NCBI RefSeq assembly: GCF_003863365.1
Contig: NZ_RQXT01000018.1
Location: 1-64,000, forward strand
From: Mesorhizobium tamadayense
Lineage (GTDB): Bacteria > Pseudomonadota > Alphaproteobacteria > Rhizobiales > Rhizobiaceae
Reading direction: 5' to 3'
Length of the DNA stretch: 64,000 nucleotides
The translations under genes were made by a program, and so were the position numbers. How positions within the stretch are numbered: the stretch's first letter is position 1; the number at the start of each line of letters is the position of its first letter. This document shows, one piece after another, positions 1-8,037 of this stretch. The notes under the pieces are model-generated. The model saw only the letters and a program-made list of their open reading frames with translations. It did no database searches and was not told the origin of the DNA.

Positions 1-93
1 AGCCGCCGTCAGCGACGTCTTGCCATGATCGACGTGGCCGATCGTGCCAATGTTCACATGCGGCTTGGTGCGCTCGAATTTACCTTTTGCCAT
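1..93 (-). CDS. tuf: Elongation factor Tu, N-terminal fragment
   Basis: First 31 codons of EF-Tu, cut by the window edge. The protein opens [20 protein letters not shown] and runs into the P-loop sequence GHVDHGKTS, which is the nucleotide-binding G1 motif of EF-Tu. An AAGGAAAG ribosome binding site lies just upstream of the ATG. EF-Tu delivers aminoacyl-tRNA to the ribosome as a GTP complex. The upstream tRNA-Gly and tRNA-Tyr on the same strand fit the common tRNA-tuf neighbourhood, here separated by about 2.7 kb of other genes. Confidence 0.97.
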   Translation of the reverse strand, partial: MAKGKFERTKPHVNIGTIGHVDHGKTSLTAA

Positions 94-375
94 AGTCTCT
101 TTCCTTGGGCGCTTGACCTTCAGTTCAGTCGAATGCGGGGCGATTAGCGACAACGGCCGAAAAACACAAGTGCCTTGTGGCTGAGCGTTTTCACGCTCGA
201 CCCGAACCAACGATCCGATTGTAGGGATATAGCGCGGATATAGGATCGCGACAGGCGAATTCAAATGGCGCGGCTGACGCCTCGGCTGCCTCATCGGCAG
301 CTTCGCGCGGATAGCCTCCCGATCGGCCGGAACTGGCCCATTGCCGCCGCGACGCACCTCTGATTTCTTCGGCAA
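94..375. other. Intergenic region between tuf and the DMT transporter gene
   Basis: Divergent intergenic region of about 280 bases. On the minus strand it must hold the tuf leader and promoter; TATA-like CTATAT blocks are visible around 225-243, but I cannot pair them with a convincing -35. No gene is seen. Confidence 0.4.
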
Positions 376-1263
376 ATGCAGTTCATTCCGGCAAATATCC
401 GCGGTCCCCTGTTCATGATCGTCTCGACGGGATCCTACCTCGTCAACGACACGATGATGAAGCTCACGACCGCAGGGCTGCCGCCTTATGAGGTGCTGCT
501 GCTGCGAGGTGCTGCCGCCACGCTCTGGGGCATGCCGCTGCTTTTCATGCTGGGCTACGGCAGGCAGATCCCGCTGCTCTTCGAGCGCAAGGTGCTGCGC
601 CGGAACCTTTGCGAGTTGGCGGCGATCCTTTGCTACGTCGTGGCTTTGGCCAACATGCAGATCGCCGATTCGACGGCGCTCGGGCAGGTCACGCCGCTTA
701 TCGTGCTGGTCGGTTCCTCGCTCCTGTTCGGCGAGAGGATCGGCGCCGCCCGCATGGCGCTGATCGGCCTCGGCTTTGTCGGCGCCGTCATGGTGGCGCA
801 GCCGACGATGCAAGGCATTTCCATCTATGCCTTGCTGGCGTTCGGCAACGCGGCCATGGCCGCGGCGCGCGACCTCGCCGGGCGTAAAGTAGGCGCCGAG
901 GTGCCCGGCATGATCGTCGCCATCTCCGCCGTCGTGGTCGTGCTGGCCGGTTCCGGCATAGCGCATCTCGCTTCCGAGCAGTGGGTGATGCCGGAGAGCC
1001 GCCATCTGCTGCTGATCGCCGGCGCCGGCCTGTTCCTGATCTTCGGCCACTTCTTCATCTTCATGGCCTATCGCGTCGGACCGACGAGCGCCGTGGCGCC
1101 CTTCTACTATTGCTTCACCGTCTGGGCAGTGATTTCCGGCTTGCTGGTGTTCGGGCAGTTCCCGAACGCGCTCGCCGTCTGCGGCATCCTGCTGGTCATC
1201 GGCAGCGGCCTCGCCATCGTCTCGCTCGACGGAAGGCGTCGGCGTCTGGCGGTCGTCGCCTGA
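376..1263 (+). CDS. DMT-superfamily (EamA) inner-membrane transporter
   Basis: A 295-residue, very hydrophobic protein with about ten predicted membrane helices in two repeated EamA halves, the usual size for this family. The first half contains the typical pattern around residues 85-125 ([22 protein letters not shown]) in which helix 4 is followed by a short acidic/basic turn. EamA proteins export or import small metabolites, and the substrate cannot be read from sequence. The gene stands alone: tuf is divergent upstream and the sulfotransferase gene is convergent downstream. The ribosome binding site is weak, and an ATG 13 codons further in is an alternative start. Confidence 0.85.
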   Translation: MQFIPANIRGPLFMIVSTGSYLVNDTMMKLTTAGLPPYEVLLLRGAAATLWGMPLLFMLGYGRQIPLLFERKVLRRNLCELAAILCYVVALANMQIADSTALGQVTPLIVLVGSSLLFGERIGAARMALIGLGFVGAVMVAQPTMQGISIYALLAFGNAAMAAARDLAGRKVGAEVPGMIVAISAVVVVLAGSGIAHLASEQWVMPESRHLLLIAGAGLFLIFGHFFIFMAYRVGPTSAVAPFYYCFTVWAVISGLLVFGQFPNALAVCGILLVIGSGLAIVSLDGRRRRLAVVA

Positions 1264-1284
1264 GGCATCCGATCCGCAATTGGC

Positions 1285-2091
1285 CTAATGACCTACGCGC
1301 ATTGCCAGTGGGCGCCTGGCAAGGAAATCCATGAGGTTGCGCAGCGTTCGCGGACAGACGAGGCGGCCGTCGCGAAGCGCTGCCGGATCGCCGTTGACAT
1401 GCAACGAGGATATCTCGCGGGGATCGCCGTCCGGGATGCCGCCCCATCTTGCTGGATCATAGTAGTCGATCAGGAAGGCATAGTCGTAGCGGCAAAAACG
1501 CATCGCTTTCGCCAACGCTGCCGGCGAGAGGTCCGACGGGCTGACCTTGGCCCTGGCCGCCTGCAGCCTCGGCATGGTGATTTTCCTGCCGCTGACCGAC
1601 GACAGGAATGCCTCGACAGCGTCCAGTTCTTCGAACCTGAAGACATGGTCGAACAGGAAAAGGCTGGAGCCGACAAAATGGCGCGGCGATGCGACGTGGA
1701 ATTGGATTTCCCACGAGGACGCGCTGTATTTTTCGACGTTGAGGATGAAGGTGTCGAGGTCCGGATCGGTCGGCAGCCCGAAAGTCTCGAGCATTTCCGC
1801 CTTTGCCGACGGCCGAGTCAGAACGTTGGTGTCCAATATCCTGCTGGAATAGGCAGATAGAAGCCGTTCCAGCGGATCGCGAACGATGGTGAATTTGCCG
1901 CCCAGACCGTCATAGACCGGTACAAACGCATCGACCCAACTGGTGGACAAATGGCTGTGGACCTCATTGTCGGGGTCGGCGAGAGAGGCTTGCCTGCCGC
2001 TCAGCGACATCAGCGCGTACTTGACACTGCTGCTGCCGCTTTTCGGGATCGGATAGTAGGTGACCGGGAGGTCCTCTGCCTGGATTGCCAT
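1285..2091 (-). CDS. Sulfotransferase-family protein
   Basis: A 268-residue soluble protein. It carries the PAPS-binding 5' phosphosulfate loop near its N-terminus (PIPKSGSSSVKYAL, about residue 15) and a 3' phosphate-binding segment (IVRDPLERLLSAY, about residue 70), as in the sulfotransferase family 2 / heparan 2-O-sulfotransferase-like fold. It probably transfers sulfate from PAPS to a glycan or small acceptor, which is not identifiable. I chose the ATG at 2091 because GGGAGGG sits at the right distance; the reading frame is open 22 codons further upstream, but that extension is low-complexity and lacks a ribosome binding site. Confidence 0.75.
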   Translation of the reverse strand: MAIQAEDLPVTYYPIPKSGSSSVKYALMSLSGRQASLADPDNEVHSHLSTSWVDAFVPVYDGLGGKFTIVRDPLERLLSAYSSRILDTNVLTRPSAKAEMLETFGLPTDPDLDTFILNVEKYSASSWEIQFHVASPRHFVGSSLFLFDHVFRFEELDAVEAFLSSVSGRKITMPRLQAARAKVSPSDLSPAALAKAMRFCRYDYAFLIDYYDPARWGGIPDGDPREISSLHVNGDPAALRDGRLVCPRTLRNLMDFLARRPLAMRVGH

Positions 2092-2206
2092 TGCCGACCC
2101 TCCCGCCGATCCAATGCCAATATGCCGCCATAGCGATCGCGTGCCGCGACCGCCCAAATTTGACGATCGACCGCAGCCGGACGGGCAGCGGGCTTCGTCT
2201 GTCCTT

Positions 2207-2317
2207 CTATAGCGTGCGCTTGCTGCTGATCTGGTGGTAGGCCCAGAGCACGACGACCGAGCCGATGACGGCGACGATCAGGCTCCAGATGTTGAGGCCG
2301 GTGACGCCCGATGCACC
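2207..2317 (-). pseudogene. C-terminal remnant of a GlsB/YeaQ/YmgE-family membrane protein
   Basis: Only the last 36 or so codons of a transglycosylase-associated (YeaQ-like) small membrane protein remain. The translated end, GVTGLNIWSLIVAVIGSVVV, is the usual final membrane helix of the family. Upstream the frame stays open but continues antisense through the yidB-like gene, so the original N-terminal half is gone. No start codon or ribosome binding site belongs to this fragment. Identification rests on recall of the family signature, not on a search. Confidence 0.6.
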
Positions 2318-2761
2318 GACGCCGTTCCCGGCGGCAACATCACGAAACCGCTGATGATCGCGCTCGGCGCGCTGCTGGTCGGCAAGATGGTGAGCGGCAG
2401 GAGCGAGGAACAATCGGCCGAACCTCAAGCACCCGTCCCGACTCCGGCCGGAACCGGGACCTCCGCAGATGGCGGCCTGCTCGGCGGATTGGGCGGGCTG
2501 CTCGACAAACTCAAGGACGCCGGCCACGGCAACGTTGCCGATTCCTGGGTCGGCACCGGTCAGAACCAGCCGATCAACGCCAACGACCTCGGCACCGCGA
2601 TCGGGCCGCAGGTCATTCGCGAGATCGCGCAGCGCACGGGTTTGAACGAACAGGAGCTGCTGCAGCAATTGTCCGCGGCGCTGCCCGGCATCGTCGACAA
2701 GCTGACGCCGAACGGCCAGATCCCGCAACAGCACCAGGTTGCGTCCGCCTTCGACAGCTAG
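2318..2761 (+). pseudogene. YidB-like (DUF937) protein lacking its first codons
   Basis: The frame from about 2318 reads DAVPGGNITKPLMIALGALL and continues through a Gly-rich linker (GGLLGGLGGLLDKLKDAGHG) to the conserved DUF937 tail (VADSWVGTGQNQPI, then residues resembling RTGLNEQELLQQLSAALP). Family members usually start with a short MGLF-type leader immediately before this point. Here the leader is replaced by antisense sequence of the YeaQ remnant, and the first in-frame ATG is at 2354, inside the conserved domain. No ribosome binding site is seen. It is probably non-functional, or translated from a fused upstream start. Confidence 0.6.
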
Positions 2762-2788
2762 ACGGCGAACATCGGACCTCGCGAATTA

Positions 2789-2815
2789 GCTGCGCGCTAC
2801 GGCGCGCGGCTTTTT
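2789..2815 (+). terminator. Rho-independent terminator after the yidB-like gene
   Basis: A 9-bp GC-rich stem (GCTGCGCGC / GCGCGCGGC, one G-T wobble) with a 4-base loop is followed directly by TTTTT. It lies 28 bases after the yidB stop. Confidence 0.75.
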
Positions 2816-2843
2816 CGTCGTGAAATTCATGCGGAAGGATATC

Positions 2844-2917
2844 TGGAGCGGGTAGCGGGAATCGAACCCGCATATTCAGCTTGGAAGGCTGCTGCTCTAC
2901 CACTGAGCTATACCCGC
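2844..2917 (-). tRNA. tRNA-Gly (anticodon TCC)
   Basis: Complete cloverleaf of 74 bases including an encoded CCA. The acceptor stem GCGGGTA pairs with TACCCGC. The D-arm reads GCTCAGTGGTAGAGC, the anticodon loop CTTCCAA gives TCC, and the T-arm has GGTTCGATTCC. It is on the same strand as tRNA-Tyr upstream, probably in one transcript. Confidence 0.97.
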
Positions 2918-2943
2918 GCCTTACACTGAAGTACCGGATTCAC

Positions 2944-2968
2944 CCGAAAAGCGCCATGCACTTTTCGG
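2944..2968. repeat. Short inverted repeat between the two tRNA genes
   Basis: CCGAAAAG and CTTTTCGG form a perfect 8-bp inverted repeat with a 9-base spacer. It resembles the core of the palindromic repeats found elsewhere in this window (for example at 40426-40470) and may act as a processing or pausing hairpin between tRNA-Tyr and tRNA-Gly. Confidence 0.5.
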
Positions 2969-3006
2969 TCCGAGACTTTTTCGTTTCAGGGCTCCCGGGC
3001 CGGCAG

Positions 3007-3091
3007 TGGTGGAGAGGGTTGGATTCGAACCAACGTAGGCTAAGCCAACGGATTTACAGTCCGTCCCCTTTAACCACTCGGGCACCTCTCC
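3007..3091 (-). tRNA. tRNA-Tyr (anticodon GTA)
   Basis: Class II tRNA of 85 bases with encoded ACCA end. The acceptor stem GGAGAGG pairs with CCTCTCC, the anticodon loop ACTGTAAAT gives GTA, a long variable arm follows, and the T-arm has GGTTCGAATCC. Confidence 0.97.
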
Positions 3092-3291
3092 AGTCTGCCG
3101 CCGGAGCCATGCAACGAGGCATTTCAGCCGATCCGGAGCCCGAGTAAGGATCTTCTCCGAAATCAGCGATGCGCCTTATGGCGGCAAGGCCGGTGGGTGT
3201 CAACCGGCGCAGCCAGGGTTTTTCGAGGATGTCCGGCATTCATTGCCGCAGCCCATATCCTTAGCCGGGCGAGACAGCTATAGAGGCCGGC

Positions 3292-4146
3292 ATGAGCGAC
3301 AATAAAAGCGACAAACCAGGCACGCCCAGGGACACCCACTACGCCAAACTTAGGCGTGCGCATCGCGACCAGAAGGCCGGCGGCGCGCCGGCGTTCCGGC
3401 CGCGCCAGCCGGTGCCGCCGGGCGAAGGGCCCGCCGACGGGCTGGTGCGGCTTTACGGCCTGCACACGGTGCGGGCGGCACTCGACAATCCGCGGCGCAA
3501 GATCGGAAAGATGCTGGTGACGCGCAACGCCGCAGAGCGTCTGGCGATCGGCGATCTTGCCGCCCTGCCCTTCAAGGCCGAGCTGGTCGAGCCGAAGGAT
3601 ATCGACCGGATCACTGGCTCGGACGCCGTGCATCAGGGCGTGCTGATCGAGGCCGAGCCACTCAAGCCCAAGCGCCTCGACGCGCTCGGCGACACCCGTT
3701 TGGTGCTGGTGCTCGACCAGGTCACCGACCCGCACAATGTCGGCGCGATCCTGCGCTCGGCAGTCGCCTTCGGCGCCGGCGCGCTGATCACCACGGCGCG
3801 CCACAGCCCGCAGGAATCGGGCGTGCTGGCGAAATCGGCTTCCGGCGCGCTGGAGCATATCGACCAGATCGAGGTGAAGAACCTGGCCGATGCGCTGGGA
3901 CAGCTCCACGAGGCCGGCTTCCAGACCATCGGGCTCGATTCCGAGGGGCCGGCCGAACTGGAGAAAACATTCGCCGGCGACAAGATCGCCATGGTGCTGG
4001 GCGCCGAAGGCAAGGGCCTGCGCCAGAAGACGCGCGAGACGGTGACCGCGCTCGCCCGCCTCGACATGCCCGGCGCCATACGCTCGCTCAACGTGTCGAA
4101 TGCGGCGGCGGTGAGCCTTTACGCGGCGAGGAAGTTTTTGGGATAA
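3292..4146 (+). CDS. rlmB: 23S rRNA (guanosine(2251)-2'-O)-methyltransferase
   Basis: A 284-residue SpoU/TrmH-type SPOUT methyltransferase. After a basic, proline-rich leader of about 45 residues comes the substrate-binding domain (GLVRLYGLHTVRAAL), then the knotted catalytic domain with its three motifs: LDQVTDPHNVGAILRSA (about residue 140), VLGAEGKGLRQ (about 230) and SLNVSNAAAVSLY (about 265). It methylates the ribose of G2251 in the P loop of 23S rRNA. GAGG precedes the ATG. It is divergent from tRNA-Tyr, which fits a translation-related cluster. Assignment to RlmB rather than another TrmH paralogue is likely but not certain. Confidence 0.9.
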   Translation: MSDNKSDKPGTPRDTHYAKLRRAHRDQKAGGAPAFRPRQPVPPGEGPADGLVRLYGLHTVRAALDNPRRKIGKMLVTRNAAERLAIGDLAALPFKAELVEPKDIDRITGSDAVHQGVLIEAEPLKPKRLDALGDTRLVLVLDQVTDPHNVGAILRSAVAFGAGALITTARHSPQESGVLAKSASGALEHIDQIEVKNLADALGQLHEAGFQTIGLDSEGPAELEKTFAGDKIAMVLGAEGKGLRQKTRETVTALARLDMPGAIRSLNVSNAAAVSLYAARKFLG

Positions 4147-4205
4147 GGGAGTAGGGGAGTAGGTTAGCAATCGTCTTCCCTACTGCCTTATTCCCCTATT
4201 CCCCT
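4140..4205. repeat. GGGAGTA / ATTCCCCT short-repeat hairpin between convergent genes
   Basis: Two tandem GGGAGTAG units on one side and tandem CCTATTCC/CCTTATTCC units on the other face each other as an imperfect inverted repeat. It overlaps the stop of rlmB and contains the stop codon of glxR. It could act as a bidirectional terminator. Confidence 0.55.
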
Positions 4206-5083
4206 ACACTATGGCCAGCCATCCGCTCCAACGCCCTGACCAGCGCCGAATGGTCTTCCTTCGCGCCGCCATTGGCCGAGCAGGAGTTGAACAATTGCTG
4301 CGTCGTCGAGGTGTTTGGCAGGGCAACGCCGAGCGCCTTGGCACCTTCCAGCGCCAGGTTGAGATCCTTCTGGTGCAGCTCGATGCGGAAGCCGGGCGCG
4401 AAGGTGCGCTTGATCATGCGCTCGCCATGCACTTCGAGGATACGCGAGGCAGCCAACCCGCCCATCAGCGCCTGCCTGACTTTGGCCGGATCGGCGCCAG
4501 CCTTTGAGGCGAAGACAAGGGCCTCGCCGACCGCCTCGATGGTCAGCGCCACGACGATCTGATTGGCGACCTTGGTGGTCTGGCCGACGCCGTTCGGGCC
4601 GACCAGGGTGATGTTCTTGCCCATCTTCTCAAAGATCGGCTTCGCTCGCTCGAACGCCTTTTCCTCGCCGCCGACCATGATGGTGAGCGAGGCCGCCTTG
4701 GCGCCGACGTCGCCGCCAGACACCGGCGCGTCGAGATAGTCGCAGCCGAGATCGTTGATTTTCTTGGCGAATTCCTTGGTGGCGATCGGCGAGATCGAGC
4801 TCATGTCGATGACGAGCTTGCCCTTCGACAGGCCCGAAGCGACGCTGCTCTCGCCGAACAGCACGTCGGCCACCTGCGGCGTGTCCGGCACCATGGTAAT
4901 GATGATGTCGGCCGCCTTGGCCACTGCGTCATTGCCGGTGACGGTCTTCAGCCCTTTGGCGACGAGATCGGCCGGGGGCTTGGATCGATGGTCGCTGGCA
5001 ACGACCGTATGGCCGGCATCGAGCAGATGCCCCGCCATCGGCGCGCCCATGATGCCCAGTCCGATGAAGCCGATGGTTTCCAT
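4196..5083 (-). CDS. glxR: 2-hydroxy-3-oxopropionate (tartronate semialdehyde) reductase
   Basis: A 295-residue beta-hydroxyacid dehydrogenase. The N-terminus has the NAD(P)-binding GFIGLGIMGAPMA motif. The substrate-binding motif DAPVSGGDVGAK lies near residue 120, and the catalytic lysine region TKVANQIVV near residue 170. It reduces tartronate semialdehyde to D-glycerate, the last step of the gcl pathway, and it follows gcl and hyi on the same strand, which decides the substrate among similar family members. A GGAG site precedes the ATG. Its last codons and TAG stop fall inside a short-repeat hairpin, so the extreme C-terminus may have been altered by repeat expansion. Confidence 0.9.
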   Translation of the reverse strand: METIGFIGLGIMGAPMAGHLLDAGHTVVASDHRSKPPADLVAKGLKTVTGNDAVAKAADIIITMVPDTPQVADVLFGESSVASGLSKGKLVIDMSSISPIATKEFAKKINDLGCDYLDAPVSGGDVGAKAASLTIMVGGEEKAFERAKPIFEKMGKNITLVGPNGVGQTTKVANQIVVALTIEAVGEALVFASKAGADPAKVRQALMGGLAASRILEVHGERMIKRTFAPGFRIELHQKDLNLALEGAKALGVALPNTSTTQQLFNSCSANGGAKEDHSALVRALERMAGHSVGE

Positions 5084-5109
5084 TGCTTTGCTCCAAATTC
5101 TGAAGCGCC

Positions 5110-5227
5110 CCCCTCATCCGGCCCTTCGGGCCACCTTCTCCCCGGCGGGGAGAAGAGGTAGGCGCCAGCGTTGACGATCTCTTCTCCCCTCGGGGAGAAG
5201 GTGGCCGCGCAGCGGCCGGATGAGGGG
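5110..5227. repeat. RIME-type palindromic intergenic element
   Basis: A 118-base element with long imperfect terminal inverted repeats. Both ends read CCCCTCATCCGGCC inward and continue with GGCCACCTTCTCCCCG. This matches the rhizobial intergenic mosaic element type known from Rhizobium and Sinorhizobium. It sits between hyi and glxR inside the glyoxylate operon, so it is probably transcribed and could shape mRNA stability. Confidence 0.85.
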
Positions 5228-5235
5228 CCTTGGCT

Positions 5236-6033
5236 CTAAGCAGCAGCACTCCCCTGCCCGGCAAACTCCCTGAACCACCCCAACCCGGCCTCCGTGCCGG
5301 CCTTCGGCTTGTATTCGGCGCCGATCCAGCCGGAATAGCCGAGGCGGTCGATATGATCGTAGAGGAAGGGACAGTTGATCTCGCCCGTCCCCGGCTCGTG
5401 ACGGCCGGGATTGTCCGCAAGCTGGATATGCGCGATGCGGCCGAGGTTTGCCTCGATGGTACGGGCGAGATCCCCCTCCATGATCTGCATGTGATAGATG
5501 TCGTATTGCAGGAACAGGTTCTTCGAGCCGATGCGGTCGATCAGCGCCAGCGCCTGCTCGGTGTAGTTCAGGTAGAAGCCCGGAATGTCACGGGTGTTGA
5601 TCGGCTCGATCAGCAGCCTGATGCCGGCCTGTTCCAGCTTCTCGGCGGCGAAGGCGAGGTTCTCGGCAAAGACGTTTTCCAGGACGGCTCGATCGGCGCC
5701 CTGGGGCGCGATGCCGGCAAGGCAGTTGATCTGTTCGCAGCCCAGCGCATGCGCATAGCTGATCGCCTTGGCGACGCCCTGGCGGAATTCCGGCACGCGC
5801 TCGGGGAGCACCGCGATGCCGCGCTCGCCCTTTGCCCAGTCGCCTGCCGGCAGGTTGAACAGCACCTGGGTCAGGCCGTTCTTCTTCAGGCTCGCGGCGA
5901 CGACGTCCGGCGCATGGTCGTAGGGGCCGATATATTCCACGCCCTTGAAGCCGGCGCGGGCGGCGGCATCGAAGCGGTCGAGGAACTCATGCTCGCCGAA
6001 GAGCATCGAAAGATTCGCTGAAAAACGCGGCAT
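5236..6033 (-). CDS. hyi: Hydroxypyruvate isomerase
   Basis: A 265-residue xylose-isomerase-like TIM-barrel protein that begins MPRFSANLSMLFGEHEFLDR, the typical Hyi N-terminus. Metal-ligand glutamate and histidine segments are visible (LLIEPINTRDIPGFYL near residue 140; QYDIYHMQIMEGDL near residue 175; HIQLADNPGRHEPGTGEI near 205; GAEYKP near 240). It interconverts hydroxypyruvate and tartronate semialdehyde. The GGAGAAA site precedes the ATG. The gene lies 27 bases after gcl and is followed by the repeat element and glxR. The length equals that of typical family members. Confidence 0.93.
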   Translation of the reverse strand: MPRFSANLSMLFGEHEFLDRFDAAARAGFKGVEYIGPYDHAPDVVAASLKKNGLTQVLFNLPAGDWAKGERGIAVLPERVPEFRQGVAKAISYAHALGCEQINCLAGIAPQGADRAVLENVFAENLAFAAEKLEQAGIRLLIEPINTRDIPGFYLNYTEQALALIDRIGSKNLFLQYDIYHMQIMEGDLARTIEANLGRIAHIQLADNPGRHEPGTGEINCPFLYDHIDRLGYSGWIGAEYKPKAGTEAGLGWFREFAGQGSAAA

Positions 6034-6060
6034 TCTTTTTCTCCTTCTTTCCGCCGGAGC

Positions 6061-7842
6061 TTAATCAAGCATGACTATCGCCGTCGGCGCATCCTCGTGG
6101 CTCTCGGCAAGCTCCTCGAATTCGGTGATCTTGTCGATTTCGGTGCCCATGGAAATGTTGGTGACGCGCTCGAGGATGAATTCGAGAACGACCGGAACCT
6201 GGTGCTCCTTCATCAGCCGCTGCGCCTCCTTGAAGGCGCCGGCGAATTCCTCCGGCTTCTTCACCCTGACCGCCTTGCAGCCCATCGCCTCGGCGACCGC
6301 GACATGGTCGACGCCATAGCCGGGCTCGGGATCGCCCGCCCGGTTGACGTTCTCGAAGGCGAGGCTCACCTCGTAGTCCATCGAAAAGCCGCGCTGCGAT
6401 TGCCGGATCAGGCCGAGATAGGCGTTGTTCACGACGACGTGGATGTAGGGCAGTCTGTGCTGCGCGCCGACCGCCAGTTCCTCGATCATGAACTGGAAAT
6501 CGTAGTCGCCGGAGAGCGCGACGATGGCGCGATCCGGATCGGCGGCCCGTACGCCGAGTGCCGCCGGCAGGGTCCAACCGAGCGGGCCGGCTTGGCCGCA
6601 ATTGATCCAGTTGCGCGGCTTGTAGACATGCAGGAACTGCGCGCCGGCGATCTGCGACAGGCCGATCGTGGTGACATAGGTGGTGTCGCGGCCAAACGCC
6701 TTGTTCATCTCCTCATAGACGCGCTGCGGCTTCAGCGGCACCTGCTCGAAATGCGTCTTGCGCTTCATGGTCTTCTTGCGCTGCTGGCATTCCTTCGCCC
6801 AGCCCGACCAGCCGCGCAGCTTGCCGGCCGTCCGCCATTCGGTGGCGACGTCTAGCAAAATCTTCAGCGCCGCGCCCGCATCCGAGACGATGCCGAGGTC
6901 CGGCGCGAAGACGCGGCCGATCTGCGTGGGCTCTATGTCGACATGGATGAATTTCTTCCCCTTGGTATAGACGTCCACCGAGCCGGTGTGGCGGTTGGCC
7001 CAGCGGTTGCCGATGCCGAAGACGAAATCGGCTTCAAGCATCGTCGCATTGCCGTAGCGGTGCGAGGTCTGCAGGCCGCACATGCCGGCCATCAGCCGGT
7101 GGTCGTCGGGGATCGAACCCCAGCCCATCAGCGTCGGGATGACCGGCACCCCGGTGACTTCGGCGAACTCGATCAACAGGTCCGACGCATCGGCATTGAT
7201 GATGCCGCCGCCGGCGACGATCAGCGGCTTTTCCGCTTCATTGAGCATCGAAAGCGCCTTCTCGGCCTGGGCGCGCGTCATCGCCGGCTTGAAGGCGGCG
7301 AGCGGTTCATAGGCGTCGATGTCGAACTCGATTTCGGCCAGTTGCACGTCGACCGGCAGGTCGATGAGGACAGGCCCCGGACGCGACGAGCGCATCAGGT
7401 GAAACGCCTTCTGCAATGCCATCGGCACCAGATAGGGCTCCATGACCGTGACCGCCCATTTGGCGACCGGCGCGGCGATCGCAGCGATGTCGACGGCCTG
7501 GAAGTCCTCCTTGTTGAGGCGCGCGCGGGGCGCCTGGCCGGTGATGCAGAGGATCGGGATGGAATCGGCCGACGCCGAATAGAGGCCGGTGATCATGTCG
7601 GTGCCGGCCGGGCCGGAGGTGCCGATGCAGAGGCCGATGTTGCCGGCCTTGGCGCGGGTAAAGCCTTCGGCCATGTGCGAGGCGCCCTCGACATGGCGCG
7701 CAAGGACGTGGCGGATAGTGCCCCTCGCCTTCAGCGCCGAATAAAGCGGGTTGATCGCCGCGCCCGGCACGCCGAAGGCATTGGTGATGCCTTCCTTTTC
7801 AAGAACGAGAACGGCAGCGTCGACAGCGCGCATCCTGGCCAT
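6061..7842 (-). CDS. gcl: Glyoxylate carboligase
   Basis: A 593-residue thiamine diphosphate enzyme, the same length as the E. coli Gcl. It joins two glyoxylates to form tartronate semialdehyde and CO2. Position 51, glutamate in almost all ThDP enzymes, is valine here ([13 protein letters not shown]), the hallmark of true glyoxylate carboligases. The ThDP/Mg-binding region reads [15 protein letters not shown] and continues to VVVNNAYLG near residue 480. I start at 7842 because GGAGG precedes it and the protein then matches the family length; the frame is open 27 codons upstream into the regulatory region. Confidence 0.96.
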   Translation of the reverse strand: MARMRAVDAAVLVLEKEGITNAFGVPGAAINPLYSALKARGTIRHVLARHVEGASHMAEGFTRAKAGNIGLCIGTSGPAGTDMITGLYSASADSIPILCITGQAPRARLNKEDFQAVDIAAIAAPVAKWAVTVMEPYLVPMALQKAFHLMRSSRPGPVLIDLPVDVQLAEIEFDIDAYEPLAAFKPAMTRAQAEKALSMLNEAEKPLIVAGGGIINADASDLLIEFAEVTGVPVIPTLMGWGSIPDDHRLMAGMCGLQTSHRYGNATMLEADFVFGIGNRWANRHTGSVDVYTKGKKFIHVDIEPTQIGRVFAPDLGIVSDAGAALKILLDVATEWRTAGKLRGWSGWAKECQQRKKTMKRKTHFEQVPLKPQRVYEEMNKAFGRDTTYVTTIGLSQIAGAQFLHVYKPRNWINCGQAGPLGWTLPAALGVRAADPDRAIVALSGDYDFQFMIEELAVGAQHRLPYIHVVVNNAYLGLIRQSQRGFSMDYEVSLAFENVNRAGDPEPGYGVDHVAVAEAMGCKAVRVKKPEEFAGAFKEAQRLMKEHQVPVVLEFILERVTNISMGTEIDKITEFEELAESHEDAPTAIVMLD

Positions 7843-8037
7843 GTCCAGCCTCCACTTAGTTGGTTGGCTTTGAGAATGCCAGCGTGGTTCCGATTTTTCA
7901 ATTTTTTCAGAATATTTTTTCATTTCTAAAAAACGGCGTTTATCTATTGAATAACCTATGCTTTTCGTTTTCCAGAGATTCGCTGTGCAGCGTCAGTGAA
8001 AAACTTTTTCATTGCGCCCGGCGGAAAATCGGCCAGA
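7843..8037. promoter_or_regulatory. gcl / iclR divergent control region with TGAAAAA half-sites
   Basis: AT-rich stretch between the divergent gcl and iclR genes. It contains a perfect 15-base palindrome TGAAAAACTTTTTCA at 7997-8011 and several further TGAAAAA half-sites (minus-strand reading, about 7895-7925). IclR-family proteins bind short palindromes of this kind, so these are the likely operators. The palindrome lying before 8038 also supports that downstream start for the regulator. Confidence 0.6.
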
